A stretch of 64,000 bases of DNA from Bacillota bacterium. GTDB lineage: Bacteria > Bacillota > Negativicutes > Sporomusales > UBA7701. The position numbers and the translations under genes were made by a program. The notes beneath the pieces were generated by a model, which saw only the letters and a program-made list of their open reading frames with translations, did no database searches and was not told the origin of the DNA. Numbering within the stretch: the first letter of the stretch is position 1; every line of letters starts with the position of its first letter. Below, one piece after another: positions 43,949 to 54,086 of this stretch. Location: contig JAEZJM010000018.1 in the NCBI GenBank assembly GCA_023415775.1, forward strand, positions 72,814 through 136,813. Direction: 5' to 3'.

Positions 43949-45265
43949 TTAATGAAGAGCCTGCTGCTTGGTTTCGCGCCCGAGAATAAACATATCGAGG
44001 GCGACGATTATCAGCACGAAGGTGAACATCAGGAAAACGCCGGGAATCTTGTCCGGGCCGGTGAGCATCCAGCCAACAACCATCGGCGCCAGGATGCCGC
44101 CGCAGCGGCCGAAGGCTGCAGCCATGCCCACACCGGTCGACCGGGCCTCGGTCGGATACAGTTCAGGCGAGTAGGTGTAGAGAACGCCCCAGGCCGCCAG
44201 GTTGAAGAAGGACATCAGGCAGCCCCAGAGATAAATGTCGCTGGTAGTCGTCGCATTGCCGAACATATAAGCGGAAATCGCGGTGCCGAGGATGAACGCG
44301 ATCATGCTGGGCTTGCGGCCAAACTTGTCGACGCACAGCGCCGCCACCCCATAGCCGGGGATCTGGGCCACCGTCATCCACAGCACGAACTCGAAGGACC
44401 GGACCATATCGTGGCCGGCTTTCACCAAGATGGTCGGCAGCCACATGAAGATGCCGTAGTAGGAGAACACGATGCCGAACCAGAGAATCCACAGGCATAT
44501 GGTGCTCCGGATATACTTCGCCGTAAACAGTTGGCCAATGCTGAAGGTCGTTGCCGCTGCCGTCTTCTGGGATTCGGCTGTCGGCATGGGACCAACCGGT
44601 ACGCCAAGCTCTTGCTCTATTTTGGAGACAAGCTCGTGGGCCTCTTGAGCCCGGCCTTTATTCATCAGATACATGGCCGACTCGGGCACGACCCGCCAGA
44701 GATAGAAAACATACAGCGCGGGGAGAGCGCCGAGATAGAAGGCGATCTGCCAGCCATATTTGGGAATGAGGGTGTAGGCGATGATCGAGGCTGCCAGCCA
44801 ACCGAAAGCCCAGGCGCTTTCAAGCAGCACGATCATCTTGCCGCGATCCTTGGTGGGCGAAAACTCGCTCATCAGGGTTACCGCAACCGGCAACTGGCCG
44901 CCAAGACCAAAGCCCACCAGGAAACGGAAGAATAACAGCATTTCGAAGCTGGTTGACAGGCCGCAGGCCCCGGTGCCAAGGCTGTAGATGAGCAGCGTGG
45001 CCGCGAATACCTTCTTGCGGCCGATGTAATCGGCCATCGTGCCGGCCAGCATAGCGCCCATAGCCATGCCTACGAGGCCGATACTGCCTATGTAGCCTAC
45101 CTGGGCCGGCGACAGATTCCATGCCTTCATCAGTGTCGGCATTACGAAAGAGACAAGACCGGTGTCCATGGAGTCAAAGCCCCAACCCATGCACATTACC
45201 AAAAGCAGGCGCCAGTGAAACTTTCCGAGCGGAAGATTCCCTAACCGTTCAGCAATTGTCGACAT
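43949..45265 (-). CDS. MFS transporter, probable nicotinate/aromatic acid uptake
   Basis: A 438-residue major facilitator with 12 predicted helices. The loop motif GTMADYIGRKKVFAATLLIY follows helix 2, and WGFDSMDTGLVSFVMPTL marks the aromatic acid:proton/SV2-like group. The central loop holds a charged region (residues about 215-240). It lies between ndhM and ena in the nicotinate operon, so nicotinate or 6-hydroxynicotinate is the probable substrate. Confidence 0.85.
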   Translation of the reverse strand: MSTIAERLGNLPLGKFHWRLLLVMCMGWGFDSMDTGLVSFVMPTLMKAWNLSPAQVGYIGSIGLVGMAMGAMLAGTMADYIGRKKVFAATLLIYSLGTGACGLSTSFEMLLFFRFLVGFGLGGQLPVAVTLMSEFSPTKDRGKMIVLLESAWAFGWLAASIIAYTLIPKYGWQIAFYLGALPALYVFYLWRVVPESAMYLMNKGRAQEAHELVSKIEQELGVPVGPMPTAESQKTAAATTFSIGQLFTAKYIRSTICLWILWFGIVFSYYGIFMWLPTILVKAGHDMVRSFEFVLWMTVAQIPGYGVAALCVDKFGRKPSMIAFILGTAISAYMFGNATTTSDIYLWGCLMSFFNLAAWGVLYTYSPELYPTEARSTGVGMAAAFGRCGGILAPMVVGWMLTGPDKIPGVFLMFTFVLIIVALDMFILGRETKQQALH

Positions 45266-45351
45266 TACTTAGCCTCCTGTATTCTATATTTTATATTTTA
45301 GTACTAATTGGGTTTAATGTCATACCCCCTTATCTTCAGCTACCTTGTCGC

Positions 45352-46341
45352 TTACCGTTCGGCTTTGTTTTTTGCCAAAGCCTCAAGTACCCTTTCGGGA
45401 GTTATTGGCAGCGAAAAGATGCGGACGCCAATGGCGTTATACACAGCGTTGGCTATTGCCGCCGCCGTCGGTATCAGAGCCGGTTCGCCAACTCCCTTGG
45501 CCCCGAAAGGCCCGGTAGGCTCTTTATCTTCAACGATAATCGATGTTATCTCCGGAACATCGAGAACGGTCGGCAGCAGGTAATCGGTAAAATTATTGTT
45601 TTTGATGATCCCGCCGGCGGTCGTGACCTCCTCCAGCAGACCGTAGCCCAGGCCCATGGCCGAGCCTCCTTCGATCTGGCCCTCGACAAGCTGGGGATTT
45701 ATCGCCGTGCCGACATCATGGGCGGCGACCAATTTCAGTACCTCCACCTTGCCAGTATCGGTATCGACCTCGACCTCGGCCACCTGGGTGGCGAAGGCAT
45801 AGGTTCCATAAGGCGAACCGTGGCCGGTCTGGGCCTCGAGCGACGTCGTGTTGGGGTTGAACCAGCCCTTGCCCAAGGTGAGTTTGCCTTTTTTGCGGCA
45901 GTTGGCGATGACATCAGTAACCTTTACGTTGGTCGCGTTGCCGTCGGCAAAAACCACCCCGTCGGCAAAAGCAATGCTGCCGGCATCCTTATTCAGCATT
46001 ATCGCCGCCTCGTCGACAGCCACCGTTTTAGCCTCGGCCGACGCCAGTTTGACGGCGTTGCCTGTTATATACGTCTGCCGGCTTGCGGACGTCGCCCCGC
46101 CTTCCGGCGTAACCAGCGTATCGGCTGAAGTCACATAAACGTCCTCGGCCGGAATCCCCAGTTCCTCGGCGGCGATCTGGGCCATTATCGTATCCGACCC
46201 CTGGCCGATATCGGCGCATCCAATCATCAGATTGACCGTCCCGTCGTCGAGCCATTCGACAAATGCTGAGGCTGGGTTGGGCAGGGCGGTGTTGCCCACG
46301 CCATACCACATGCAGCCCACACCTATTCCACGCTTTTTCAC
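45352..46341 (-). CDS. ndhM: Nicotinate dehydrogenase medium molybdopterin subunit
   Basis: A 329-residue C-terminal half of a molybdopterin hydroxylase. Landmarks are MIGCADIGQGSDTIMAQIAAEELG, EGGATSASRQTYITGNAV and, near the end, FGAKGVGEPALIPTAAAIANAV, which contains the catalytic glutamate. In most hydroxylases this is fused to the preceding domain; the split into NdhL and NdhM is a mark of E. barkeri nicotinate dehydrogenase. GTG 46341 overlaps the ndhL stop (GTGA); an ATG at 46356 is an alternative. Confidence 0.92.
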   Translation of the reverse strand: MKKRGIGVGCMWYGVGNTALPNPASAFVEWLDDGTVNLMIGCADIGQGSDTIMAQIAAEELGIPAEDVYVTSADTLVTPEGGATSASRQTYITGNAVKLASAEAKTVAVDEAAIMLNKDAGSIAFADGVVFADGNATNVKVTDVIANCRKKGKLTLGKGWFNPNTTSLEAQTGHGSPYGTYAFATQVAEVEVDTDTGKVEVLKLVAAHDVGTAINPQLVEGQIEGGSAMGLGYGLLEEVTTAGGIIKNNNFTDYLLPTVLDVPEITSIIVEDKEPTGPFGAKGVGEPALIPTAAAIANAVYNAIGVRIFSLPITPERVLEALAKNKAER

Positions 46342-47615
46342 GCCTTTACCCCCCATTCACTGCAGTTGCCGCAGATTATTCCGGCCTGCTCGGCCGCCCG
46401 CTCGATCGTATCCAGGATACCCACGCTGTTTATCAGCACCTGGCCGGTTGCCGTCGCGCTCCCGGGCCGCAGGCAGTTGAGCTGACGGATAGCCACCGGC
46501 GAAATGCCGGCCATTTCGGCCACCTGGTCCATCTGCGACTCGTGGGCAAAAGCCATCTGGGGCACGCCGAAACCGCGCATAGCGCCAGCCATGGGGTTGT
46601 TGGTGTATACGGTAAAAGCGTCGACGTACACATTGGGGACCTCATAGGGGCCGGTGGCGTGAACGGCGGCCCGGATTAGAACGGCCGGTCCATAGGACGC
46701 GTAGGCGCCGGTATCGCCGATGATGGTTGCTTTCACCGCCAGCAGCTTCCCATCTTTGGTCGCCCCGGTCTTATATTCAATATAATAAGGATGGCGTTTT
46801 GCCGAGCTTATCATCGACTCTTCGCGCGTGTAGACCATCCTGACCGGCCGGCGGGTGTAATAGGCCGCCAGCGCCAGATAGCACTGCACCGAAATATCCA
46901 GCTTGCCGCCAAAACCGCCGCCGGTTACCGCCTGGACTATTCGCACCTTGTTGACCGGCATATTCATATTGCGGGCGACTTCCTTGCGGTCGAAGTGGAC
47001 ATTCTGAGTCGCCACCCACAGAGTCAGCATATCGCCGTCGAACTCGCCCACGCCGGCCTCCGGCTCGATATAGGCGTGCTCGACCATCTGGGTGGTGTAT
47101 GTATTCTCGACTATGATTTCGGCCTCCGCGAAGGCGGCGTCCACACTGCCCTTGCGGATGCGCTGGGTTCCCATCACATTGGTTGTATGAACAATCGGCG
47201 CCCCCTGCTTCATCGCCTCGCGGGCATCAAATACCGGCGGCAGCTCGCGGTAGCTCACCTTGATAAAAGCGCACGCCGCCGCGGCCTCCTCCTCGGACTC
47301 GGCGATAACGAGCGCCAGGGCGTCGCCGATCCGCCGGATCTTATCCTTGCAGAGTACTGGCTCGTCCTTAATTATGATGCCAACCCCGTTGGGGCCGGGC
47401 ACATCGTTGGCCGTCAGCACCCGAACGACTCCGGGCTGCCGCGCGGCCTCGCTCGTGTCGATCCCGGTCAGCTCGGCGTGGGCCACCTTACTGCGCAGCA
47501 CCTTGGCGAAAAGCATCCCCGGTCTTTTTATATCAGCCGCGAACACCGCCGCCCCGGTCACCTTCGGTATCGCATCATTCTTCCTTATCGATGCGCCAAC
47601 TCCCGATCCGCTCAT
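46338..47615 (-). CDS. ndhL: Nicotinate dehydrogenase large molybdopterin subunit
   Basis: A 425-residue N-terminal half of the molybdopterin subunit. It has DAIPKVTGAAVFAADI, the cofactor-binding VTGGGFGGKLDISVQCYLA and GAMRGFGVPQMAFAHE. It contacts the cofactor together with NdhM and is expected to carry a labile selenium ligand, given yqeB in the cluster. ATG 47615 follows AAGGAGGGG, shared with the end of ndhS. Its end is coupled to ndhM. Confidence 0.93.
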   Translation of the reverse strand: MSGSGVGASIRKNDAIPKVTGAAVFAADIKRPGMLFAKVLRSKVAHAELTGIDTSEAARQPGVVRVLTANDVPGPNGVGIIIKDEPVLCKDKIRRIGDALALVIAESEEEAAAACAFIKVSYRELPPVFDAREAMKQGAPIVHTTNVMGTQRIRKGSVDAAFAEAEIIVENTYTTQMVEHAYIEPEAGVGEFDGDMLTLWVATQNVHFDRKEVARNMNMPVNKVRIVQAVTGGGFGGKLDISVQCYLALAAYYTRRPVRMVYTREESMISSAKRHPYYIEYKTGATKDGKLLAVKATIIGDTGAYASYGPAVLIRAAVHATGPYEVPNVYVDAFTVYTNNPMAGAMRGFGVPQMAFAHESQMDQVAEMAGISPVAIRQLNCLRPGSATATGQVLINSVGILDTIERAAEQAGIICGNCSEWGVKA

Positions 47616-47618
47616 TCC

Positions 47619-48092
47619 TTACCCCTCCTTAGTGCCGGCCGCCGTCTGAACCGCGTCGACAATCTTCTTATAGCCCGTGCAGCGGCACATGTTGCCGGAC
47701 AGAGCCACCTTTATCTCCTTGCGAGTCGGCTGGGGGTTCTCGTCAAGCAAAGCCTTGGCCGACATAATCATCCCCGGGGTACAGAAGCCGCATTGTACGG
47801 CCCCGTGGTCGATGAAGGCCTGCTGCAAGCGGTGCAGCTTATTGCCGTCGCTCACGCCCTCAATTGTCTCAAGAGTGCAGCCATCGGCCGTAGCCGCGAG
47901 CACCAGACACGAAGCTACGGACTTGCCATCCATGATAATGGTGCAGGCGCCGCATTCGCCAACCCCGCAACCTTTCTTCGTCCCTGTCAGTCCGAGGTCG
48001 TCCCTCAGTAAATCGACCAGCAATTGCTCGGGGGCAACCTCCGCGGTTACCGGTTTTCCATTGAGTACAAAACTGACCTTTTGCTTTGCCAT
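47619..48092 (-). CDS. ndhS: Nicotinate dehydrogenase [2Fe-2S] small subunit
   Basis: A 157-residue subunit with two [2Fe-2S] domains. The plant-type cluster is CGVGECGACTIIMDG with a later C, and the helical one is CGFCTPGMIM with MCRCTGYKKIV. The length equals the 157 residues of E. barkeri NdhS. ATG 48092 has AAGGAGG upstream; the longer frame to 48173 would run through the promoter. It is the first gene of the nicotinate operon, 36-52 bases from a sigma-54 promoter. Confidence 0.94.
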   Translation of the reverse strand: MAKQKVSFVLNGKPVTAEVAPEQLLVDLLRDDLGLTGTKKGCGVGECGACTIIMDGKSVASCLVLAATADGCTLETIEGVSDGNKLHRLQQAFIDHGAVQCGFCTPGMIMSAKALLDENPQPTRKEIKVALSGNMCRCTGYKKIVDAVQTAAGTKEG

Positions 48093-48127
48093 CCCCACAA
48101 CCTCCTTAGTCTGTCGCCCGAAAATAT

Positions 48128-48144
48128 TGCAAGAACCGTACCAG
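48128..48144 (-). promoter_or_regulatory. Sigma-54 (-24/-12) promoter of the nicotinate operon
   Basis: On the minus strand the sequence reads TGGTACGGTTCTTGCAA, matching TGGCACG-N4-TTGCW with one change in the -24 box and exact GG/GC spacing. Transcription would start about 25 bases before ndhS. The nearest regulator (49420-51030) is a sigma-54 activator. Confidence 0.75.
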
Positions 48145-48347
48145 CAGGCTGTCTTACCGTCATTTTCCGTCAATATTTACCCCACCAGGCAGCCAGTCGC
48201 CGATTTAAACAGCGACCAAGCTTAGTGTCTTCGATAAACCCATTGGTTTTTTTGCTTAAAACTAATATTTAACTTACAAATCACCGAAAGGCAATCGCCC
48301 CTCGCTACCAAACCACCGCAAAGCCCCGCCGGCAATCCTTATCTTTC

Positions 48348-48541
48348 TTTGCAAAAATGAAATGTTAATACGCCGATCTAGGTTTTTCTAGACTTGTAGT
48401 CATTTGCAAAAATGAAGGCACCTTTCAGAATTGAAAGGCGCCTTGGCTTTTGCCGCCGGAGGCCAGCTTTTTTATCCACCCAACTGCGCTTCTAAAAACC
48501 CGCGGCTCTGCGGGTCCGAGGGAAACTTTTCAATTTTGAAA
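48348..48541. promoter_or_regulatory. Possible activator sites and terminator between ndhS and the chemoreceptor-like gene
   Basis: The word TTTGCAAAAATGAA occurs twice (from 48348 and 48403). AAGGCACCTTTCA pairs with TGAAAGGCGCCTT (about 48415-48441), forming a terminator-like stem for the minus-strand gene ending at 48552. ACTTTTCAA/TTGAAAGT forms another dyad near 48524-48541. Such repeats 200-430 bases upstream of ndhS could also be enhancer sites. The rest of 48145-48347 shows no gene. Confidence 0.45.
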
Positions 48542-48551
48542 GTGAAACGTC

Positions 48552-49394
48552 TTAATTGCTGTGGTTAAGTTTCTCGGCGAGGCCGTCGAGTTCCCGTACC
48601 ATGGCGCCTGCCTGCTGAGCGGCGTTGGCAATCTCCGTCATAGCCGTCGCTATCTGGCTTATGGATTCGGCAATTTGCTCGATTCGGCCCCTGGTAAGTT
48701 CGCTGCCCGTCTGCACCGCCTTGATAGTGGCCGCTATCTTGTTGACCGAATCGGTGCTGTCGGCCGCCAGCTTGCGAATCTCGTCGGCTACCACGCCGAA
48801 GCCCCGGCCCTGTTCACCTACCCGGGCCGCCTCGATTGCGGCGTTCAAGCCGAGCAGATTGGTCTGGCCGGCGATAGACCGCACCAACCCCAGAACCTGA
48901 TCGGTCTCGCCGACCCGTTCGTTGGACTCGCGGACAACTCTCACCAGTTCCTGGCAGCCAGCGAGTATTTCCTGGGTTTGGGCCGAGACCTCCTCGGTGA
49001 TGCCGGCGAGCGTACAGGTGGTTTGATTGAGATTGGCGGCCATCTCATTGAGCTTTTCCTGCACAACGAGCGGCTGCGTAATAGCGATCGAGCCGATTAC
49101 CTTGCCGTTGTCGCCGGCGACAGGCACAGCCATAGCCAGATAGGGTATTCCGTAAAGTTTCTTATCCACCCTGACCGTGACCTGTTGGTTCTCATGGACG
49201 GCCTTATAGATGCCGCTGCCGGGTTTCAGCTCCGTTCCCGGGTATGCCTTGAGGTCAAGCTCCTTCGCAGGAATATAAACAAGAATTTTCTCCCGGTCGG
49301 TCAGCGTCACGCCGACCTCGCCGCCCAGCGCCCTGTGAACATTAGGCAAGACCCGTTTATAGCAGCTGTATAGATCTTCATTCTGCTCTGCCAT
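48552..49394 (-). CDS. Soluble methyl-accepting chemotaxis-type protein
   Basis: A 280-residue cytosolic receptor without membrane segments. The N-terminal sensor domain of about 110 residues (LPNVHRALGGEVGVTLTDRE to KVIGSIAI) resembles the tandem sensor domains of the adjacent sigma-54 regulator. The C-terminal half is an MCP signalling hairpin with the conserved tip QTNLLGLNAAIEAARVGEQG and VADEIRKLAADS. It follows the regulator gene by 25 bases. It may signal intracellular nicotinate or an intermediate to CheA/CheW, or act differently; no che genes are in the window. Confidence 0.82.
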   Translation of the reverse strand: MAEQNEDLYSCYKRVLPNVHRALGGEVGVTLTDREKILVYIPAKELDLKAYPGTELKPGSGIYKAVHENQQVTVRVDKKLYGIPYLAMAVPVAGDNGKVIGSIAITQPLVVQEKLNEMAANLNQTTCTLAGITEEVSAQTQEILAGCQELVRVVRESNERVGETDQVLGLVRSIAGQTNLLGLNAAIEAARVGEQGRGFGVVADEIRKLAADSTDSVNKIAATIKAVQTGSELTRGRIEQIAESISQIATAMTEIANAAQQAGAMVRELDGLAEKLNHSN

Positions 49395-49419
49395 GGTTAA
49401 ATACCCCCTGATCCAATGA

Positions 49420-51030
<1,611 letters not shown>

Positions 51031-51054
51031 CCCATCCTGTCGGGTGCCGCGCAC

Positions 51055-51574
51055 TGCCGAAAAGCATCCCGGCGATTTTCGACAAATGCCTCGCTGCAGC
51101 CGCTCAAATAATTAGCAATTTTCATGCCAACAAACTACTATTTCGGAAATTTTATCCAAACAAGGCCCGACTTTAGTTCTTGTTCTGCCGAAAAAAAATA
51201 GCCTGGGCAATGGACCCCGACTTCTTCTTTGAAGACGCTAGCTTAAAAAACCGCCTGCCGCGTTTAAGGCTATTTATATTTGTTATCATCTTATTCGCCG
51301 CTCTTATCACAAATCCCTGCCTGACCTTGCCCCAGGAAACAGATATTGAGGGAGGTCGTATTTCCACGCCCAAACCGATGTATAGCTACAATCGGTGAGT
51401 GGAACCGTCCGCTAATTCGTTAATATATGTTGCAATTTGTTTAACAAGATTGTTCTAGCGTCTGGCGCTGAATTTTATTCGTAAACTTAATTTTTCCAAG
51501 TAATGAGGACGTTTGCATCGCTTAAAATGCATATAATGTGATTAGCAAGGCAGCACTGCTAGCTGATAAATTGT
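51055..51574. other. AT-rich interval between the nicotinate regulator and a recombinase locus
   Basis: No credible gene is present. It contains a short dyad ACCGAT/ATCGGT (around 51373-51395), directly followed by GGAACCGTCC (51401-51410), a word that also flanks the GNAT gene. The left border of the recombinase-bearing DNA may lie here. Confidence 0.4.
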
Positions 51575-51760
51575 CTACTCTTTGTGCTTAATCATAACGC
51601 CCAATACTTGGCGAAAAGCGGATATAATCGGTTCTCGCAACGGTTGCGGTAACTTATCCGGCGAAGAGAATTCCTCGGGGCGTAATATTGCCAGGGGCCG
51701 GAATTCGCTTTTGTGATTTTTAAAGCCCTGGCAGTTGAATTGTGGTTTAGATTCAGACAC
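51575..51760 (-). CDS. Small hypothetical protein divergent to the recombinase
   Basis: A frame of 61 residues starting at GTG 51760 with GAGGTGG five bases upstream, a convincing initiation site. The product is polar and proline-rich (SEFRPLAILRPEEFSSPDK) with a C-terminal helix PIISAFRQVLGVMIKHKE. I recognise no family. It is 161 bases from the divergent recombinase gene and may be an accessory or a remnant of the same element. Confidence 0.45.
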   Translation of the reverse strand: MSESKPQFNCQGFKNHKSEFRPLAILRPEEFSSPDKLPQPLREPIISAFRQVLGVMIKHKE

Positions 51761-51921
51761 GAATACCACCTCAACATATTCTATGCTTTGGGGATTGCAT
51801 TTTTTCCGGCAGGAAAAAAATAAGCCCCAAAATTATAAGCCGGTTGGGCAGCAGGATTTTCGGATTGCTGTATTCCTGTCTGTACTTGACTTAAGGCTGA
51901 CAATATGGCGGGAGGATTAAC

Positions 51922-53400
51922 ATGTATGCAATATATGCCCGGGTTTCGACAGAGGATCAAGCCCGCCACGGGTATTCACTTGATTCCCAAATTAAGTCCT
52001 GCCGGGAGCGACTGAAAGGCATGGCTGTTGCCTCGATCCGCGAGTATGTCGATGACGGTTATAGCGGTGAATACATCGAAAGGCCCGCTCTTGATCGCCT
52101 TCGTGAGGATTTGCGGACAGGTACGATTAAAGCTGTATTATTTTATGACCCTGACCGTATGAGCCGCAATTTAACCGTGCAGCTTATATTGGCAGACGAA
52201 ATAGAAAAGGCCGGTGCAAAGCTTTTCTTTATCACCGGCGATTATGATGCCAGCCCGGAAGGACGCCTGTTCTTTTCCATGAAAGGAGCTGTTTCCGCTT
52301 ATGAAAAAGCGAAGATCCGCGAAAGAACAGTCCGGGGAAAACGCCAGAAAGCGGCTCAGGGAAAAATTGTCTTCAATGCTAAGCCATATGGCTACGGGTG
52401 GGATGAGGCAAACTCCCTGTATGTGGTTGACGAGGCTCAGGCTGAGGTCGTCAGGCTGATATATGACTTATTCTTAGAGCATAACCTTGGGACGAGGCTT
52501 ATCGCTTTAGAGCTGAAACAGCTTGGAATCATAGGACCCAAGAAAAAGCCGCTTTCACCGGTAACAGTACACAAGGTGCTCTCACGGGAGATGTACTGCG
52601 GCACTCATTATCTGTTCCGGCAAAGGGTGCAAAAGACTGGACAAAATCAGCGAAAGATTACCAACATTCCCCCTGAAGAATGGCTTCCGGTTCGAGTTCC
52701 GGCGATCATTTCTCGAGAAAGGTGGGAAAAGGCTCAAATACGTCTTAAAGGGAATCAGAAATTGGCTAAACGGAATTGTCAACATGATTATCTGCTGCGC
52801 GGCGTCCTCTACTGCTCGCTGTGCGGACGCGGCATGATCGCCACAACCCGTCCGCAACCGCGAAAGACTACAGCGCCAAAGGATTATTCTTATTATACGT
52901 GCATAACCAAAGAATCTGGAATTTACGCTCTATCTGGCAACCGTTGTCCTTGCATGCGTATTCCAGTAAAATCTTTTGATGAGAAAATTTGGAGCATCTT
53001 CCGTTCAGTCGCGGAGGGGGAAGAAACTTTTTCTCGTTTCCTTAAACCAGTTGAAACCCATGATAACAGTGCGGAAATTGCCCGACTCACTTCTTACCGT
53101 GATGAGCTGATGAAACGCCAGAGTCAAATTGCTCGTTTGATCAGAGAAGGACTGCTGGACGCCTATGCAGCTGAGGACGAGTTGCGTCAGGCCAAACAGG
53201 ACATCGCTTCGGTGAACGCAAGGGTATTATTACTAAGAACTTCTCAAGAAAATGTAACCGGGCTAATGAATGAAGTCAATCTAGCTGAGATTATGGAAGC
53301 GATCACGTTCGAACAACGACGCGAGATTATAATGCGGTCAGGTTACCGCATATATGTTTCCAGGCTTAGTCCCGACCAAATAGATTATTATTTCGAATAA
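51922..53400 (+). CDS. Large serine recombinase/integrase
   Basis: A 492-residue large serine recombinase. The catalytic serine is in IYARVSTEDQARHGYS (Ser9), with the resolvase fold continuing through FYDPDRMSRNL. A recombinase domain follows (PYGYGWDEANSLYVV, SREMYCGTHYLF), then the zinc ribbon CSLCGRGM with a later pair, and a coiled-coil C-terminus. It starts six bases after GGGAGG. Such enzymes integrate or excise phages and integrative elements. No phage or transfer genes adjoin it, so the element seems very small or decayed. Confidence 0.93.
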   Translation: MYAIYARVSTEDQARHGYSLDSQIKSCRERLKGMAVASIREYVDDGYSGEYIERPALDRLREDLRTGTIKAVLFYDPDRMSRNLTVQLILADEIEKAGAKLFFITGDYDASPEGRLFFSMKGAVSAYEKAKIRERTVRGKRQKAAQGKIVFNAKPYGYGWDEANSLYVVDEAQAEVVRLIYDLFLEHNLGTRLIALELKQLGIIGPKKKPLSPVTVHKVLSREMYCGTHYLFRQRVQKTGQNQRKITNIPPEEWLPVRVPAIISRERWEKAQIRLKGNQKLAKRNCQHDYLLRGVLYCSLCGRGMIATTRPQPRKTTAPKDYSYYTCITKESGIYALSGNRCPCMRIPVKSFDEKIWSIFRSVAEGEETFSRFLKPVETHDNSAEIARLTSYRDELMKRQSQIARLIREGLLDAYAAEDELRQAKQDIASVNARVLLLRTSQENVTGLMNEVNLAEIMEAITFEQRREIIMRSGYRIYVSRLSPDQIDYYFE

Positions 53401-53436
53401 CTCACTGATTATTTAACCTCGATCTTAATTAATAAA

Positions 53437-53474
53437 AAAGCCTCTTATGGTCGAAATTTGCCACAAGAGGCTTT
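53437..53474 (+). terminator. Terminator after the recombinase gene
   Basis: AAAGCCTCTTATGG pairs imperfectly with CCACAAGAGGCTTT around a 10-base loop, with T/AT-rich flanks, 37 bases after the recombinase stop. Confidence 0.8.
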
Positions 53475-53537
53475 ATATATGCGAATAAGTTTAATTGTAA
53501 AAGACAATCCTACTCGATTTGCCGGTCAATGCATTTA

Positions 53538-53579
53538 CTATTGTATATGCGATGTGTTGAGGTCGCTGGTTTTGATCAT
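53538..53579 (-). pseudogene. Possible 5' remnant of an interrupted gene
   Basis: ATG 53579 follows a strong GGAGGGGG and opens a frame MIKTSDLNTSHIQ that stops after 13 codons. The first eight codons use the GC-rich codons of the neighbouring genes; then the DNA becomes AT-rich like the recombinase side. The start resembles YlmC/YmxH-type openings (compare ASDLKIKEVVN at 26932-27207), but the identity is uncertain. It fits a gene cut by insertion of the recombinase DNA. Confidence 0.4.
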
Positions 53580-53680
53580 GGTGCCCCCTCCGCCCTTCCC
53601 TGCTTGTTTCGCTAACAGTATATGATGGACAAGGGGAAAATGTGCCTGCGGCGACGGGGGGGAAAGAAAAAAACGCGGTG

Positions 53681-53986
53681 TTATTTGAAGAGGTCGTCGC
53701 CGCTTTTGAAGCCGAGGCCGGGGTGGTTGTCGAAGTGGACGACGCCTACGGCGGCTTGGCCGGCGACGGCTTGTTTGACGAGGGCGGCGCCTTCGATGCC
53801 GAACCCGCCGCACAGTTCGAGGGCGGCGAAGCCTTCGGCGACGAGCTGGCGGGCGACGGTTACGGCTTCGGTGTAGTTTTTGACGCCGACGGCGGTGAGT
53901 TTGACGACGGGGGTGTCGACGACGGCGCGGTGGATGGCGGCGTCGGCGTGGGGGGCGACGAAGATGAAGGCTGCTTTGAGGCTCAT
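53681..53986 (-). CDS. DUF6506-family protein
   Basis: A 101-residue small protein with MSLKAAFIFVAPHAD, VKLTAVGVKNYTEAV and ALELCGGFGIEGAALV, resembling the DUF6506 group of unknown function. GAAGGAG precedes ATG 53986. It is about 100 bases after acoX and is the last intact gene of the Lin0512-acoA-acoB-acoX transcript. Confidence 0.75.
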   Translation of the reverse strand: MSLKAAFIFVAPHADAAIHRAVVDTPVVKLTAVGVKNYTEAVTVARQLVAEGFAALELCGGFGIEGAALVKQAVAGQAAVGVVHFDNHPGLGFKSGDDLFK

Positions 53987-54086
53987 GGTTGGTCTCCTTC
54001 GGGTGTTATTTTTCTACCAGCTTTCGGATGTGGGCAAAAGGCGCATCGCCGCTCGCATGTCTACGGACGAACGCGCTGATCACCTA

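Noticed and set aside
51180..51398. 72-codon plus-strand frame with one hydrophobic segment
   Set aside because: No ribosome binding site, unusual composition and overlap with dyad/repeat words; coding is not supported.
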